Assembly: GCA_963725415.1 (NCBI GenBank)
Contig: CAVRZY010000082.1
Location: 1-47,896, forward strand
DNA length: 47,896 bases
Source of the DNA: CAVRZY01 sp963725415
GTDB lineage: Bacteria > Acidobacteriota > Terriglobia > Bryobacterales > Bryobacteraceae
Reading direction: 5' to 3'
The notes under the pieces were generated by a model. The model had not been told where the DNA came from. It saw only the letters and a list, made by a program, of their open reading frames with translations, and ran no database searches. The first letter of the stretch is position 1. Each line of letters opens with the position of its first letter. This document shows positions 7,834-17,900 of this stretch, one piece after another. The translations under genes were made by a program, and so were the position numbers.

Positions 7834-9795
7834 TCAACAGGAACCTGCTCCAGGAAGAGAATCTCGGCCCAGCTCCTGGTGGTCGCAGTTTTGTTTCTTG
7901 CCGAAACCATAGATTCTCGTCTTGGGCCATCACGTACCAGACGGTACCGCCATCCTCCCGAATCCTGCGGACCATCTGCTCGGATTCGGTGACGGGAACG
8001 CGGGGATCCTTGCTTACCTGGACCACTAGCATGGGCACCTTGATCTTCTGGGTGCTGTTTAGCGGCGAGATGCGCTCCGGGACACTCGCGCATCTTGGGA
8101 TCGCGCCTGGGTCGCCGTACTCGGCCCTCCGCAGGTCCTGGCGGTAGGCTTGGGTGCTCTTCAGGAAAGTGACCCAATTGCTGACGCCGACCACGTCGAT
8201 GCCGCACTTGAGACGGTCACTGTAGTGCACCATCAAGGCCAGCGACATGTAACCACGGTCGGAGCCGCCCGTCACGGCCACACGTTTCGAGGTCCAGGTC
8301 CGGCTGGGTGGCGATCCAATCGAGTAAAGCGACGATGTCCCTTCACCGAGACCTCACGCAGGAAACCGTTGTCTAGTTTCAGATACGTCTTCCCGTAGCC
8401 GCTGCGATACCGCGGACGTTCGGTATCGATGGTGGCGATACCCCAGTTCGTTGATCAAATAGGAAGCGTTCCGGCCCGGACGCGCCTGTACCCTCCGGCC
8501 CGCCGTGAATATCGATCAACACGGGATAGGACGGCTTGAAGCGCGCCCCGGGCCTGGTGATGAAAGCGGGAATCATCCTCGCGCTAACCGTTGACCTGGT
8601 CGAAGGTCGGGTGAATGAATAGAGCTTGGTTTCCGGGAAGTCCTTAGGGTTTAGGCCCCCGGCCTCGCTGTAGGTCCAGCGCGTCAACCGCCCGGTGCTC
8701 GGATTGTAGGAGTACACGTCGGCCAGCGAGAGCGCCGACATGATGCCCAGGAGCCAGTTCCCTCAAAGTCGCGTGGAATTTGCAGGCCAAAGATTTGGCC
8801 CACCGGCAGCTTCGGCTGGGGTAACTCCTTTCCAGTGCCGTCTTCAACAGGTGCAGCTTGCTGATGCCGTCCTCGTTGGCGGTAAACGCCGGCAGCAGAC
8901 CGTCCGGCGAAAGATCCCGTCGTCTCGAATATCCCAGGGAATGTGGTTGGTCAAAGCAGTCAGTTTGCCGGAAGCCAATTCGAGATACCAGAGGCGCTGG
9001 AATTCGGACTGGCGGTCGCTGGTGAAATAGACTCCTTTGCCGTCCCAACTCCAGCGGGCGGCGCAGTAGAAGGCCTTCTCTTTTTCTGCCGGAAGCAAGG
9101 CCTCCGTCTTACCGGCCTCCAAATCCAGGAGATGAAAATACGACTCGTTAGCTGAGATGTACTGCCTGACCAGGAGCCGCCGGTCGTCCGGCGACCAGTC
9201 CACCGGGGCCCCGGCGCCCTGGACCTGGAGGACCAGCTTGGATGGTGGCGGGCCGTTAAGGGTCTATGGTGTAAATGTCAAAGTCGCGGCCATTGCGCCG
9301 CGTACTGACAAACGCGATTCGGTCCCCCTTGTTATTGAATGGGCCGTACTGGTTCAACGATTTCCCGTCGGTGAGCATCTGGTAAGCGCCGCTGGCCATC
9401 TCAAAGCGGTAGAGCTGAAAGAACTCCGAGCCTCCTTCGTCCATGGCGAACACGGGGAAGTTGCTCTTCCCAGGCTGCGGGCACAGCCGTCCGCCGCCCA
9501 CAGGCTCGCGAAAGAAGGTAAGTTGCTGGCGGTAGCCCCCCGGCGTCTTCACGTAGTGCGCTTGAAAGGTGTCCGCAAAGCGAGTACCGATGAGCATCTC
9601 GCGCCGGCTGGGGTGCCAGGAGCTGAAGAACGCGCCCCGGATGTTCTGATACGGGTTCAGCTTCCGGGCTAGCTGGCGCGAAACTTCGGGAACGCCTTCC
9701 GAGATGATGCTGGCCGGAACCTGTTGACTGAGGGCGCTGCCCGGGACCGCCAGCAGCGCAGCCGGCGGCGGCAAGCAAAACTGTAGTCTGTGCAT
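7834..9795 (-). pseudogene. S9 peptidase, right-arm copy broken by several frameshifts
   Basis: This is the inverted copy of the intact gene at 5371-7314. Recognisable pieces fall in at least four successive frames: the catalytic domain (7.82-8.28 kb), the domain joint (8.38-8.74 kb), the propeller (8.84-9.20 kb) and the signal peptide region (9.26-9.80 kb). The catalytic serine motif reads GGSDRGYMS instead of GGSYGGYMS, and the stop codon is lost by deletion of one T. The copy is 18 bases longer than the intact gene. The damage is best explained by sequencing error in a fold-back read; true decay of a duplicate is the alternative. Confidence 0.85.
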
Positions 9796-9832
9796 GAGAG
9801 ATCCTCTAGATGGACAACTTACCACGGTATCG

Positions 9833-10682
9833 CTACCGGGGCACGATCCCGTTTGGCAGCGCGCCCAAGTCGTAGTAGCGGTATCGAGGCCTGTCTCCCG
9901 GACCATGACGACCCTCAGTCCCGAGCGGTCGTTCCCCAGTGGCTTACCCACTGCGCCCGTGGTCACCATCTCCAGGGGGCCGTCTTTCGCCACGGCGTTC
10001 CTGTGGTAATGCCCCGCAAAAACGTGCGTGACGCCATATCCATGGAGTAAGGCCAGGTATCTGTCGCGCCGCTCCCGTGGGATGTTCTCGTACTGGTCTT
10101 TTTCGTCCGGGGCCTTAATGAACCACGGGTGATGCTGGATGACCACCAACTGGCGCATCCCATCGCTCTTTGCCTTTTCAAGCTGCTCGCGCAACCAGGC
10201 TTCCTGTCTGTTCAACTCGTCAGGCACGTTTTGCGGCGCGTAGATGATGGCCGAATTCAAAACGAAAAAGGCCGTCCGTCCCACGCGAAAGCTGTAGTAG
10301 TCCGGACCAAACTTCCGGCGATACTCGGCCAGGCTGCCAAGAGTCGGCTGGTTCCCCAGGTCATGATTGCCAGCAACGTTGTAGAGCGGGATCGAGCTGT
10401 CAAGTTTCGCCGCGATTCGCTGATACTCTGCCACTTCGCCAGGATCGCCGGCCTTGTTGACCAGGTCGCCCGTGACGATCAGGAATGCCGGACGGAGGCG
10501 GTTGACGGTGGCAATGGCAAACTCGAAGTTGGCGGTCTCCTGCTCGAAGTCCTGGTCGGCGGCGTACATGCCGAACTGTGGGTCGGAGGCCTGAATGAAG
10601 AAGAACGGCCCTTGACTTGGGCCTGGAGGCCCTCAGTCAGTGAGATCAAGATTGCTAGACTGCGCAGCAGGCACTTCAGCAT
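9833..10682 (-). pseudogene. Metallophosphoesterase, right-arm copy with frameshifts at both ends
   Basis: This is the inverted copy of 4482-5333. Two bases are lost from the AAGGAGCC string after the signal peptide (near 10612), and the C-terminal GLQHRYYD stretch is altered and shifted near 9885. Because of the second shift, the open frame runs on into the neighbouring S9 peptidase signal region, producing a false phosphatase-peptidase fusion (9256-10569). All metal-binding motifs in between are intact. Confidence 0.85.
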
Positions 10683-10771
10683 GGCTCCTCCCAAGGTGGC
10701 CAAAAGCGGGTCGGCAACCCTCCGTTTCTTACAACTGTGCCACAAAAATGGGGCGCCACAACAACAGCGGC

Positions 10772-12418
10772 TCACTTCCCGGGCAGGTTGCTCAGCGCGT
10801 AGAGGTAGTAGGCGGCGTTTCGGTGGATAAGGTACTCGCGGAGATCCTCTCTCTCCCGCGTGGTTAGGTAGTAGTCTGCGGTGTAGGTTTCCCGAAGCGC
10901 TCTGAGCTGCTCGCGGCGGAGCGCCGGAAAATTTTGCATCAGTTCGGCGCAGACGTTGAATCCAGTCGAACGGAATTCATGCCCTCCGTTCAAATGGGTT
11001 AATCTGCGATGCCACTCCAGGATCGTGGCGTTATGCGGAGCAGTCTTAAAGGTCGCGACCACGGCGCGTTCTGCGCGCGGCCGAAACCTGTCCTCGCAAG
11101 GGGGCGCGATAACCGTCGCGGACTTCGGGGTGTGCTGGCCAATCCAGCGAGTCATTTCCTCAAACGGGTCCTGCACCTGACTTCGATAAAGCAGCCAGGC
11201 ACGGGTGAACTTCGTCAGCTCTGGAGGGACCAGCCGGACAGCGACGGAGGTTTTCCAAACCACCACTGCCGAAATCAGGAGAACTCCCAGAACCCGAAAG
11301 ACGGGGATTGCGCCCGGTGAATGAGACCGTCGCGCCAGCGACGGCGCCTGCTCCGCCAGCACCCCGGGCGCCACCAGCCAAAAGACTAACGGAATCAGCA
11401 CGTCGCCAACTCGGAATGGATAGCTCTTCAGAAAGCTGAGCAGGCCGCACTGCCGGGCCACAATGCCGGCGCCGAACACGCCCACCAGAACGGTCAGGAA
11501 TGCCAGGAGGAATCTGGCCTTGCTTGTGGGAACGACTTTCGGAACAGCGAAGAAGGTGCAGACCGTGAAGAGGCACACTGCGAGGAGTTTTCGGAGGGTG
11601 AGGAAGAAACTTGGATCCAGATGATGGGGATGACGAAAGACAACCACCAGAAAATCCGGGGCCACGGCCTGCTGAGAAACCAGTCCGGCCGAACTCCCCA
11701 GCGTCATATACCTCAGCGCGGTCATCAGCAACGGCACACTGAGAATGGCCACAAGAAGCGTGAACGTCAGCACCTGCCGGCGCCCGTATTCATGGAACCG
11801 TGTGAACAGCGCCCCCGTCAAGGCCACCGCCCCCCAGCCGCCTACCAGGAGGTGGAACCAGATGGCGATACCGCAGAATAGAGCGGCGCGGAGCATCTGG
11901 CGGCGAAGCAGCGAGGTCAACGAGAGCAGCAGGAAGGCATAGGCCGGGCACTTCTGTTCTATGCCGCCAAAGACCCATTCGCCCGCCGCCATGGACTGCC
12001 CCGACCAGATCCACAGGGCCAACCCGGCGGCGAACCAGTACCACTTGACTTGGATTTCTTTTGCGAACTTCGCCAGCGCATAAAGCAGCAGGCCCCACTG
12101 GAGCAGGCGGCCCGCCAGCGCTACCGCAAGGGGCTCTTTGAGGCACAGCCAGAGCGGGGCGAGCACTGTGGAGAACAGCAGGGTCAGCTCAGGGCCCGTG
12201 GGGCCGTGGCCAGCAATCCAGTCCTGTTTCAGGAACGAAGGATCTATCAGTCTCCGCCCGGGCAACAGCCTGTCCGCCTCGTTCTCTTCGAAAGAGGGGA
12301 CAAAAAACCGTATCAGCACCAACGCGAAAACCAGGGCTGCGGCAAGCAGATAGGGATCCTTGGGCCACCACCTCCGCAGGGTTCGGTCCCGCATCCGGAC
12401 CAGCGCCGATTTCAACAC
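10772..12418 (-). CDS. DUF6798-like multi-pass membrane protein (right copy, intact)
   Basis: The uninterrupted frame gives about 548 residues from GTG 12418 (or 540 from ATG 12394). About ten hydrophobic segments cover residues ~20-400, with conserved GQSMAAGEW, EQKCPAYAF, VGGWGAVALTGAL and FLKSYPFR. A soluble C-terminal region carries APPCEDRF and ADYYLTT. The protein is clearly paralogous to the one at 14433-16055, with two unrelated genes between them. The layout (membrane helices plus short extracytoplasmic tail) resembles GT-C glycosyltransferase-like or polytopic transport proteins, but no catalytic motif supports either. Function unknown. Confidence 0.88.
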   Translation of the reverse strand: MLKSALVRMRDRTLRRWWPKDPYLLAAALVFALVLIRFFVPSFEENEADRLLPGRRLIDPSFLKQDWIAGHGPTGPELTLLFSTVLAPLWLCLKEPLAVALAGRLLQWGLLLYALAKFAKEIQVKWYWFAAGLALWIWSGQSMAAGEWVFGGIEQKCPAYAFLLLSLTSLLRRQMLRAALFCGIAIWFHLLVGGWGAVALTGALFTRFHEYGRRQVLTFTLLVAILSVPLLMTALRYMTLGSSAGLVSQQAVAPDFLVVVFRHPHHLDPSFFLTLRKLLAVCLFTVCTFFAVPKVVPTSKARFLLAFLTVLVGVFGAGIVARQCGLLSFLKSYPFRVGDVLIPLVFWLVAPGVLAEQAPSLARRSHSPGAIPVFRVLGVLLISAVVVWKTSVAVRLVPPELTKFTRAWLLYRSQVQDPFEEMTRWIGQHTPKSATVIAPPCEDRFRPRAERAVVATFKTAPHNATILEWHRRLTHLNGGHEFRSTGFNVCAELMQNFPALRREQLRALRETYTADYYLTTREREDLREYLIHRNAAYYLYALSNLPGK

Positions 12419-12452
12419 TATCTCTCCCTTCGCAGAATCTCCGCCTGCCCCG

Positions 12453-12621
12453 CTAGCAGTCCGTGGATAAAGTCCGGCAGACCGGTCGGCGGAGGGAATT
12501 TCGGGGACAGGCAACGAAACTCCCTCGGCTAAGTGCCCTAGTTTGAATGGCCGCCTCGACACGGAGTTTCGTCGCCTGTCCCCGAAATTCGCGCACTGTG
12601 ACTTTATCCACGGGCTGCTAG
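12453..12621. repeat. Palindromic REP-like element (right copy)
   Basis: Inverted copy of 2543-2711 with the same 22-base terminal and 28-base nested inverted repeats, beginning CTAGCAGTCCGTGG at 12453 and ending at 12621. It separates the membrane-protein gene from the methyltransferase gene. Confidence 0.85.
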
Positions 12622-13678
12622 GGCCTCCTGGGGTGTCCTAGCTTGCGTTTATTCAGGAAGTACCTGGGCGGCTCATAGTGGTTTTGCGCGGTAAACGGCT
12701 CGCAGAAAGCCGCGCCCACTAACGCATCGCGAACAAAAAAGGCATTGACGCCTTGCAGACTGCATCCAACCAGCTTGTACCCTTTCTTTCGCCCCAAAAG
12801 CTCCAGTGAAGTCAGACTCGCACCGGCGCGGCTGGAACCGTCCCACATGGCTCCGGGATCGTATTCCACTATCCACTGAATACCCGGGGGGAAGATGGCG
12901 TTGTATTCAATCACCACGACTCTCGGGCGATACTGCTCGATTTTCTCCCATACCCAATAGTCGTTGCGGTCGATGTCAATTGACAGCAGATCGAACTCGG
13001 CAGGCACCTTGGCTTTCGCAAACAGTGCCTGGATGTTTTCGGCTGTGATGAACTCCTGATATACCGAGAGCCTCCCCGCTTTGATCTCCCGGGAAAAGTA
13101 AGTGCGTATGCTTTCTACAGAGCCTCCGGTCCGCTTCCAACCACACGCCGCTCCAGTCCTCTCTCAGCAGTAGAACGGTGTTGTTCTCCATGCCATTCCC
13201 GGCGCCGAACTCGACAAATATCTTGTTTGTCGTTCCCACCCTTCTGAAGATTTCCGAAATGATACCGTCTTCGCCGCCTTGCGAGAATACCTTTGCTTCG
13301 TACTTGTTGAGGCGTTTTGCGTCCTGGTACTTCGGCTGCGCGAGCAGACCCCTGGTGAACTCTTCGCTTTGGAGGCTCGAAGAGGAGCTGGGTATGCGCG
13401 TCGGCGCCTTCGATCGTCTTGTACACGGTGTAGAGTCCGTTCCAAACGAAACGGGCCACGACGTGCACCGGATAGATGAATGCGGCAAAACCGAAGGCGG
13501 AGAGCAAGAGGGCGGCAACTGCCGTCTTGAACCTTGGGGCGGGCCTTGCAGTCTCTGGGCGGTCTGGTTGCGGGCGCAAGTGAATCTTGACCTTCAGGAA
13601 GAGCCGGATGCCCGCGAAGACCATGAGGAGCCCGGCCACCGAAACGCAACCATAGAAAATCGCTGTCGAGGGACGCAT
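12618..13678 (-). CDS. FkbM-type methyltransferase, right copy with two frameshifts
   Basis: This is the inverted copy of 1489-2546. It keeps the SAM motif FGAGNGMENN that is broken in the left arm, but has an extra base near 13375 (gagCctc for gagctc) and another near 13125 (gagGctc for gagctc). Combining the arms gives one intact ~352-residue protein with two N-terminal membrane helices. Confidence 0.8.
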
Positions 13679-13796
13679 GTTGCCAAAGATTGTAGTGCAT
13701 GACGCCGACGTGGGGCAATTGACAGCCAGTGGGGCGAGGCCGGGACACTCCGCTTGCGTGGCGGCGGCTGCGGCGTGGTAGCATGGCTAGTCCGCC

Positions 13797-14384
13797 TTGA
13801 GAGCAGCGATCAGTTCCCTTGCTTTTGTCGCATGGCTTTGCTCCAGCGCCGCCGGCAGCGAACTGGCGATTCACTACACGGCCATCAAGAGGATGCTGGC
13901 CGAGCAGGTGTTTACGCAGGAGGGACGGAGGTACGTGCGCGGCAGCCGGACGGCCAAGTGCAATTACGCCTATCTGGAGAACCCGGAGATCCGAGGCGAG
14001 AACGGCAGCCTGCGCGTGAGGGCCCGCTTCAGCGGGCGCTCGGCCCTGGATATCTTCGGGAAGTGCATTGGCTTGGGGGACTCATTCGAGGTGACGATCA
14101 CAGCCGTCCCCTATTGTCAACAGGGCGTCATCCGGCTCACAGACTTGCGAGTGGAAAGCAAGGGAAGAGACAGCTATTACATTCGCCGGGTTCGCAAGGC
14201 GCTGGCGGAGACGCTGCGCAAGGAATTTCAATACGACCTGCGCGAGGATGTGAAGAAGATCTTCGAGGAGAAGCGGAGCAACGCGCCCTACCGGCAGGAA
14301 TTGATGAAGTTCCAAGTGTCCTCAATCCGGGTGACGCCGGAAGCCCTGGTGCTGGCGCTGGAGTTTACGCTGGCGGTGAAGTAG
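13797..14384 (+). CDS. Small secreted protein, unknown function (right copy)
   Basis: The 195-residue product is identical to that of 783-1370: a signal peptide, then a soluble domain with no family I recognise. The start is TTG 13797. It is unusual for this arm in being free of differences at the protein level. It lies between the divergent methyltransferase gene and the convergent large membrane-protein gene. Confidence 0.75.
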   Translation: MRAAISSLAFVAWLCSSAAGSELAIHYTAIKRMLAEQVFTQEGRRYVRGSRTAKCNYAYLENPEIRGENGSLRVRARFSGRSALDIFGKCIGLGDSFEVTITAVPYCQQGVIRLTDLRVESKGRDSYYIRRVRKALAETLRKEFQYDLREDVKKIFEEKRSNAPYRQELMKFQVSSIRVTPEALVLALEFTLAVK

Positions 14385-14432
14385 CGGGATGACGGTCGCG
14401 AGTTCCAGGATGATGCGGGCGCGATCTTCGAT

Positions 14433-16055
14433 TCACTTTCCACCCCGGTTGCTCAGGTGATACAGGCAGTAGGCAGCGTTCATGTGGACCAGGCGATCGG
14501 CCAAATCCTCTCTTCTTCGCGTGGTCAGGTAGTAGTCTGCGGCGTAGGCATCGCGGATGGCTTTGAGCTGTTCGAGATCCAGGGCGGGGAAGTTCTGGCT
14601 CAATTCGGCGCAGATGCCGAATCCCACGGAATGGAACTGGCGATTTCGGTTTAGCCGGGTGATGCGGCGATGCCACCCCAGGATGGCGGCGTTATGCGGC
14701 GCCGCCTTGAAGTTCACGACCAGAGCGCGTTCTGCGGCCAGCCAAAACCTGTCTTCGCAGGGTGGTGCGATGAAGGCAGCGGACTCCGGGGTGTGCGCGC
14801 GAATCCAGCGAGTCATCTCCTCAAACGGGTCCTCCGCTTTGGCGGCATAGCGCAGCCACGAGCGCGTGAAATTGGCCAGGCTCCCCGGGAACACACGGAG
14901 AGCCTGAGAAGTCTTCCCGACGAGCAGCACCACAACCAGAACAGTCCCAAGGGCCTGCCAGAGGGGAATCACGGGATGTGAAACGGGCCGTCGAGCGAGC
15001 GATCGCGCCTGGGCGATCAAGAACCCGGGCGCCACAAGCCAAAAGACAAGCGGGAACAACACGTCCGCTCCCCGGAAGGGATAAGACTTCAGGAAGCCGA
15101 AGAAGCCAAACTGCCGGGCTGCAATCCCACACCCGAACACAACCGCAAGAACCGCCAAAAATGCGATCAGGAGCCTGGCCTTGGCTGTGGAGAGGGCTTT
15201 CGGAACGACGAAGAAGGTACAGATCATGAAGAGGCCTGCCGCCAGGAGCTTGCCGGAGGTGAGGAAGAAGTAGGGATCGAGATGATGCGGGTTGCGAAAC
15301 AAAACGATCAGAGCATCCGCATCGATGCCCTGGCGGGAAGAAAGCTCGGTCAAGCCTCCCGGCGCCAGATACCGAAGCGCCGCCCATACCAACGGCAGGC
15401 TGAGAATAGCTGTGGCGAGCGCAAAGGTCAGGAGGCGCCGGCGGCCGTACTCACGAAAACGGACTAGCAGCGCTCCGGTCAGAGCGATTGCTCCCCACCC
15501 TCCCACCAGCGCGTGGAACCAGACGGCGATGCCGCAGAAAATACCTGCGCGGAGCATCTGGCAGCGAAGCAGCGAGGTCAGCGACAGGATCAGGAAGGCG
15601 TAGGCCGGGCACTTTTGCTCCGCGCCGCCAAAGATCCATTCGCCCGCTGCCATGGACTGCCCGGACCAGATCCACAGTCCCAATCCGAAGGCAAACCAAT
15701 GCCACTTGACCTCGATTTCTCTGGCGAACTTGGCCAGCGAATAGAGCAAGAGGCACCAGAGCAAAAGGCGCGCGGTCAGGGCTACGGCGAGGGCATCTTT
15801 GAGCAACAGCCAGAGCGGGGCGACTAAAGCAGAGAACAGCAGGGCCACATCCAGGCCCGCAGTGCCCAGGCGTGCGATCCAGTCGTGCTTCAGAAAGGAG
15901 GGATCGATCAGGGTGCGCGCCAGCAACAACTTACCGGGCTCGTTAGCATCCAGATAAGGGACAAAGTGCCGGATCAGGGCGAGGGCGAAAACAATCGCGG
16001 CGGCGAGGCCATACCGGTCCTTCGGCCAGCGTTTGAGCAGCGTTTGGATGCGCAT
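14433..16055 (-). CDS. DUF6798-like multi-pass membrane protein, complete
   Basis: It encodes 540 residues. After a short basic N-terminus (MRIQTLLKRWPKDRYG), many hydrophobic helices run to about residue 400, followed by a ~140-residue soluble domain with the conserved APPCEDRF, a second motif around ERALVVNFK and ADYYLTT near the end. The protein parallels the paralogue at 10772-12418 over its whole length (shared GQSMAAGEW, EQKCPAYAF, KSYPFR). The inverted repeat ends inside this gene at 15166; everything upstream of that point is single-copy, so the gene itself crosses the repeat boundary without disturbance. Function unknown. Confidence 0.88.
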   Translation of the reverse strand: MRIQTLLKRWPKDRYGLAAAIVFALALIRHFVPYLDANEPGKLLLARTLIDPSFLKHDWIARLGTAGLDVALLFSALVAPLWLLLKDALAVALTARLLLWCLLLYSLAKFAREIEVKWHWFAFGLGLWIWSGQSMAAGEWIFGGAEQKCPAYAFLILSLTSLLRCQMLRAGIFCGIAVWFHALVGGWGAIALTGALLVRFREYGRRRLLTFALATAILSLPLVWAALRYLAPGGLTELSSRQGIDADALIVLFRNPHHLDPYFFLTSGKLLAAGLFMICTFFVVPKALSTAKARLLIAFLAVLAVVFGCGIAARQFGFFGFLKSYPFRGADVLFPLVFWLVAPGFLIAQARSLARRPVSHPVIPLWQALGTVLVVVLLVGKTSQALRVFPGSLANFTRSWLRYAAKAEDPFEEMTRWIRAHTPESAAFIAPPCEDRFWLAAERALVVNFKAAPHNAAILGWHRRITRLNRNRQFHSVGFGICAELSQNFPALDLEQLKAIRDAYAADYYLTTRRREDLADRLVHMNAAYCLYHLSNRGGK

Positions 16056-16090
16056 TGGGCCCTGGACGGAATCTCCGCAAAGAGTATACG

Positions 16091-17900
16091 CTAACCGGAC
16101 GGATTGTGGCGGTTTCTCAGGCTGGCGGCGGCGATTTGAGCGATGTCGAGAAGCTTGGGTGGGGCGGGTGAGGCGGAGGCCAGGCCGTCACGAAGCATGG
16201 TGTAGCAGAAAGGACAGGCCGCGGCCACGGTGCTGGCGCCGGTGGCGGCCAGTTGCTGGGCGCGAGCCAGGTTCACGCGCGTTCCTTTTTCCTCTCCCAG
16301 GAAGACCAGCCCGCCGCCGGCCCCGCAGCAGTAACCTGCTGGCGGGTGCGGGGCGGCTCGATCAGTTTCCCCCAGCGCCGATGACGTCGCGCGGCGGTTC
16401 GTAAATCTCGCGGTAGCGCCCCAGGTAGCAGGCGTCGTGGTAAACAACCTGCTCCCGGTCCGCGGCGGCAAGCGGCAACCACGGGAGGAAACGCGCCAGG
16501 AACTCGCTGTGGTGCTCGATGGGAGGCGGCGTACCGAATTCTTGCCAGTCTTCCGAGATTGTTCGGACGCAGTGGGGGCAGATGGAAAGCATCCTGGTGA
16601 CACCGCTCTGCGCGGATGTGTTCAAGGTTGCCCTGGGCCGCTTGCTGGAACAGGAGGTCGTTGCCCAGCCGGCGCGCTGGATCCCCGGCGCATTGTTCTT
16701 TCTTCAACACGCCGAAGGTGATGCCCAGCGCGCGGAGAACCTGCGCCAGGGCGAGCACGATCTCGCGACCGTGCGGGTCGTAGGAGCCCATGCAGCCCAG
16801 CCAGAGGCAGTATTGCTGGGCGCCATCGTAAAGCGGCAGCCCGTTTTTCCGGATGAATCCTTCACGCTCGGTGTGAGGGAAACCCGAGCGCGTTTCCGTG
16901 GCGCTCGAGGCTGGAGGAAGAATGAGGTGCCGTGCGGATCTTTCCATTGGCCGGTGTTCACCGCGCCGCGGCGCAGCCCGATGATGACAGGAAGGTGCTG
17001 AACGCCCGCCGGGCACTGGTCTTCACATGCGCCGCAAGTGGTGCACTGGAACGCGGCTTCCATCGAGAGGTGTTTTCCCAACAGCGGCCGGGAGCCCGCC
17101 GGACCGTGTTCACTCAGGTAGGCGCGCGCGCCGAGGATGATCTGCTTCGGGTCGAGAGTCTTGCCGGTCTGGTGGGCGGGGCAGTGCTGAGTGCAGCGGC
17201 CGCATTCGACGCAGGTGTAGGCCTGGAAGCTCGCCAGCCGGGTGAGGTCTTTTCCGGTGACAAGGCCGAAATCCTCATCCCCGGCCAGCGGCGGAATCCT
17301 GCTGAAGCCACCCCGGTCCAGCAACACGGCAAAAGGGCTGAACAGCAGGTGCAGATGCTTGGTGTGGGGAATTAACGGGAGGAAAACCAGCAATGCCAGC
17401 GTATGCGCCCACCAGAAACCCGCCAGGTAGGTCGGCATCAGGACGAGGATGAGAAAGGCAATCAGGCCAGACTCAGGTGAGAGCGGGCCCAGCCAGCGGG
17501 GCCGCACCAGAAAGCGGCGGATGGCCAGGCCCGCAATCGAGACTGCCACGGCCACTGCGAACAGCGTGGCGAACCCGAAATAGAATCTGCCGAAGCCCCG
17601 TTCTGGGGAAAGGAATCCAAGGCCAAAGCCGGCGGCGAGGTGATTCACAGTTATCAGCGCAAAGGCGCAAAAGCCCCAGAAAACGAGCGCGTGCGCCAGT
17701 CCGGCCAGGGGTCTCTCGCGGATCACCTTGGCCTGGAGCAGCACCTCGAATAGAAAGTGGCGGAGGCGCCGGCTCAGCGGGCGCAGGTGGAAATCCGGAT
17801 CGGGTTTCGACAGCAGAACGATTCGGAGAACCGCTCGAAGCCTCCTGACAAACAGGAACAGAGACAGGGCGCCCAGCGCCAGCAGCGCGCATGCGGTCAT
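16091..17900 (-). CDS. Membrane-bound Fe-S oxidoreductase with CCG domains, about five frameshifts
   Basis: The reconstructed protein has about 600 residues. An N-terminal NarI-like membrane region of five or six helices (residues ~1-230) is followed by two 4Fe-4S motifs, CVECGRCTQHCPA and CTTCGACEDQCPAG, and then two cysteine-rich CCG domains (LGCMGSYDP region; CCGAGGG and CPFCYTM near the end). This is the layout of heterodisulfide-reductase/HmeD-type quinone-linked electron carriers. Start ATG 17900 overlaps the stop of the upstream remnant as ATGA. The frame is broken by extra bases near 16912, 16887, 16613, 16374 and 16335, all in the second half; conserved motifs on both sides argue for sequencing errors rather than decay. 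Confidence 0.82.

Larger units (their letters stand above)
7622..15166 (-). repeat. Right arm of the 15-kb inverted repeat
   Basis: This is the reverse complement of 1-7517 with scattered indels and some substitutions. Divergence is highest next to the centre (about 7.85-9.25 kb), where both base changes and insertions occur, and becomes low beyond about 10 kb. The arm ends at 15166, where the left arm runs out at the window edge, while the membrane-protein gene continues uninterrupted to 16055. Confidence 0.97.

Noticed and set aside
9256..10569. Apparent fusion of a phosphoesterase with the N-terminus of an S9 peptidase (437 residues)
   Set aside because: The left arm shows two separate genes with their own starts; a one-base shift in the right arm merely opens the frame across the gap.
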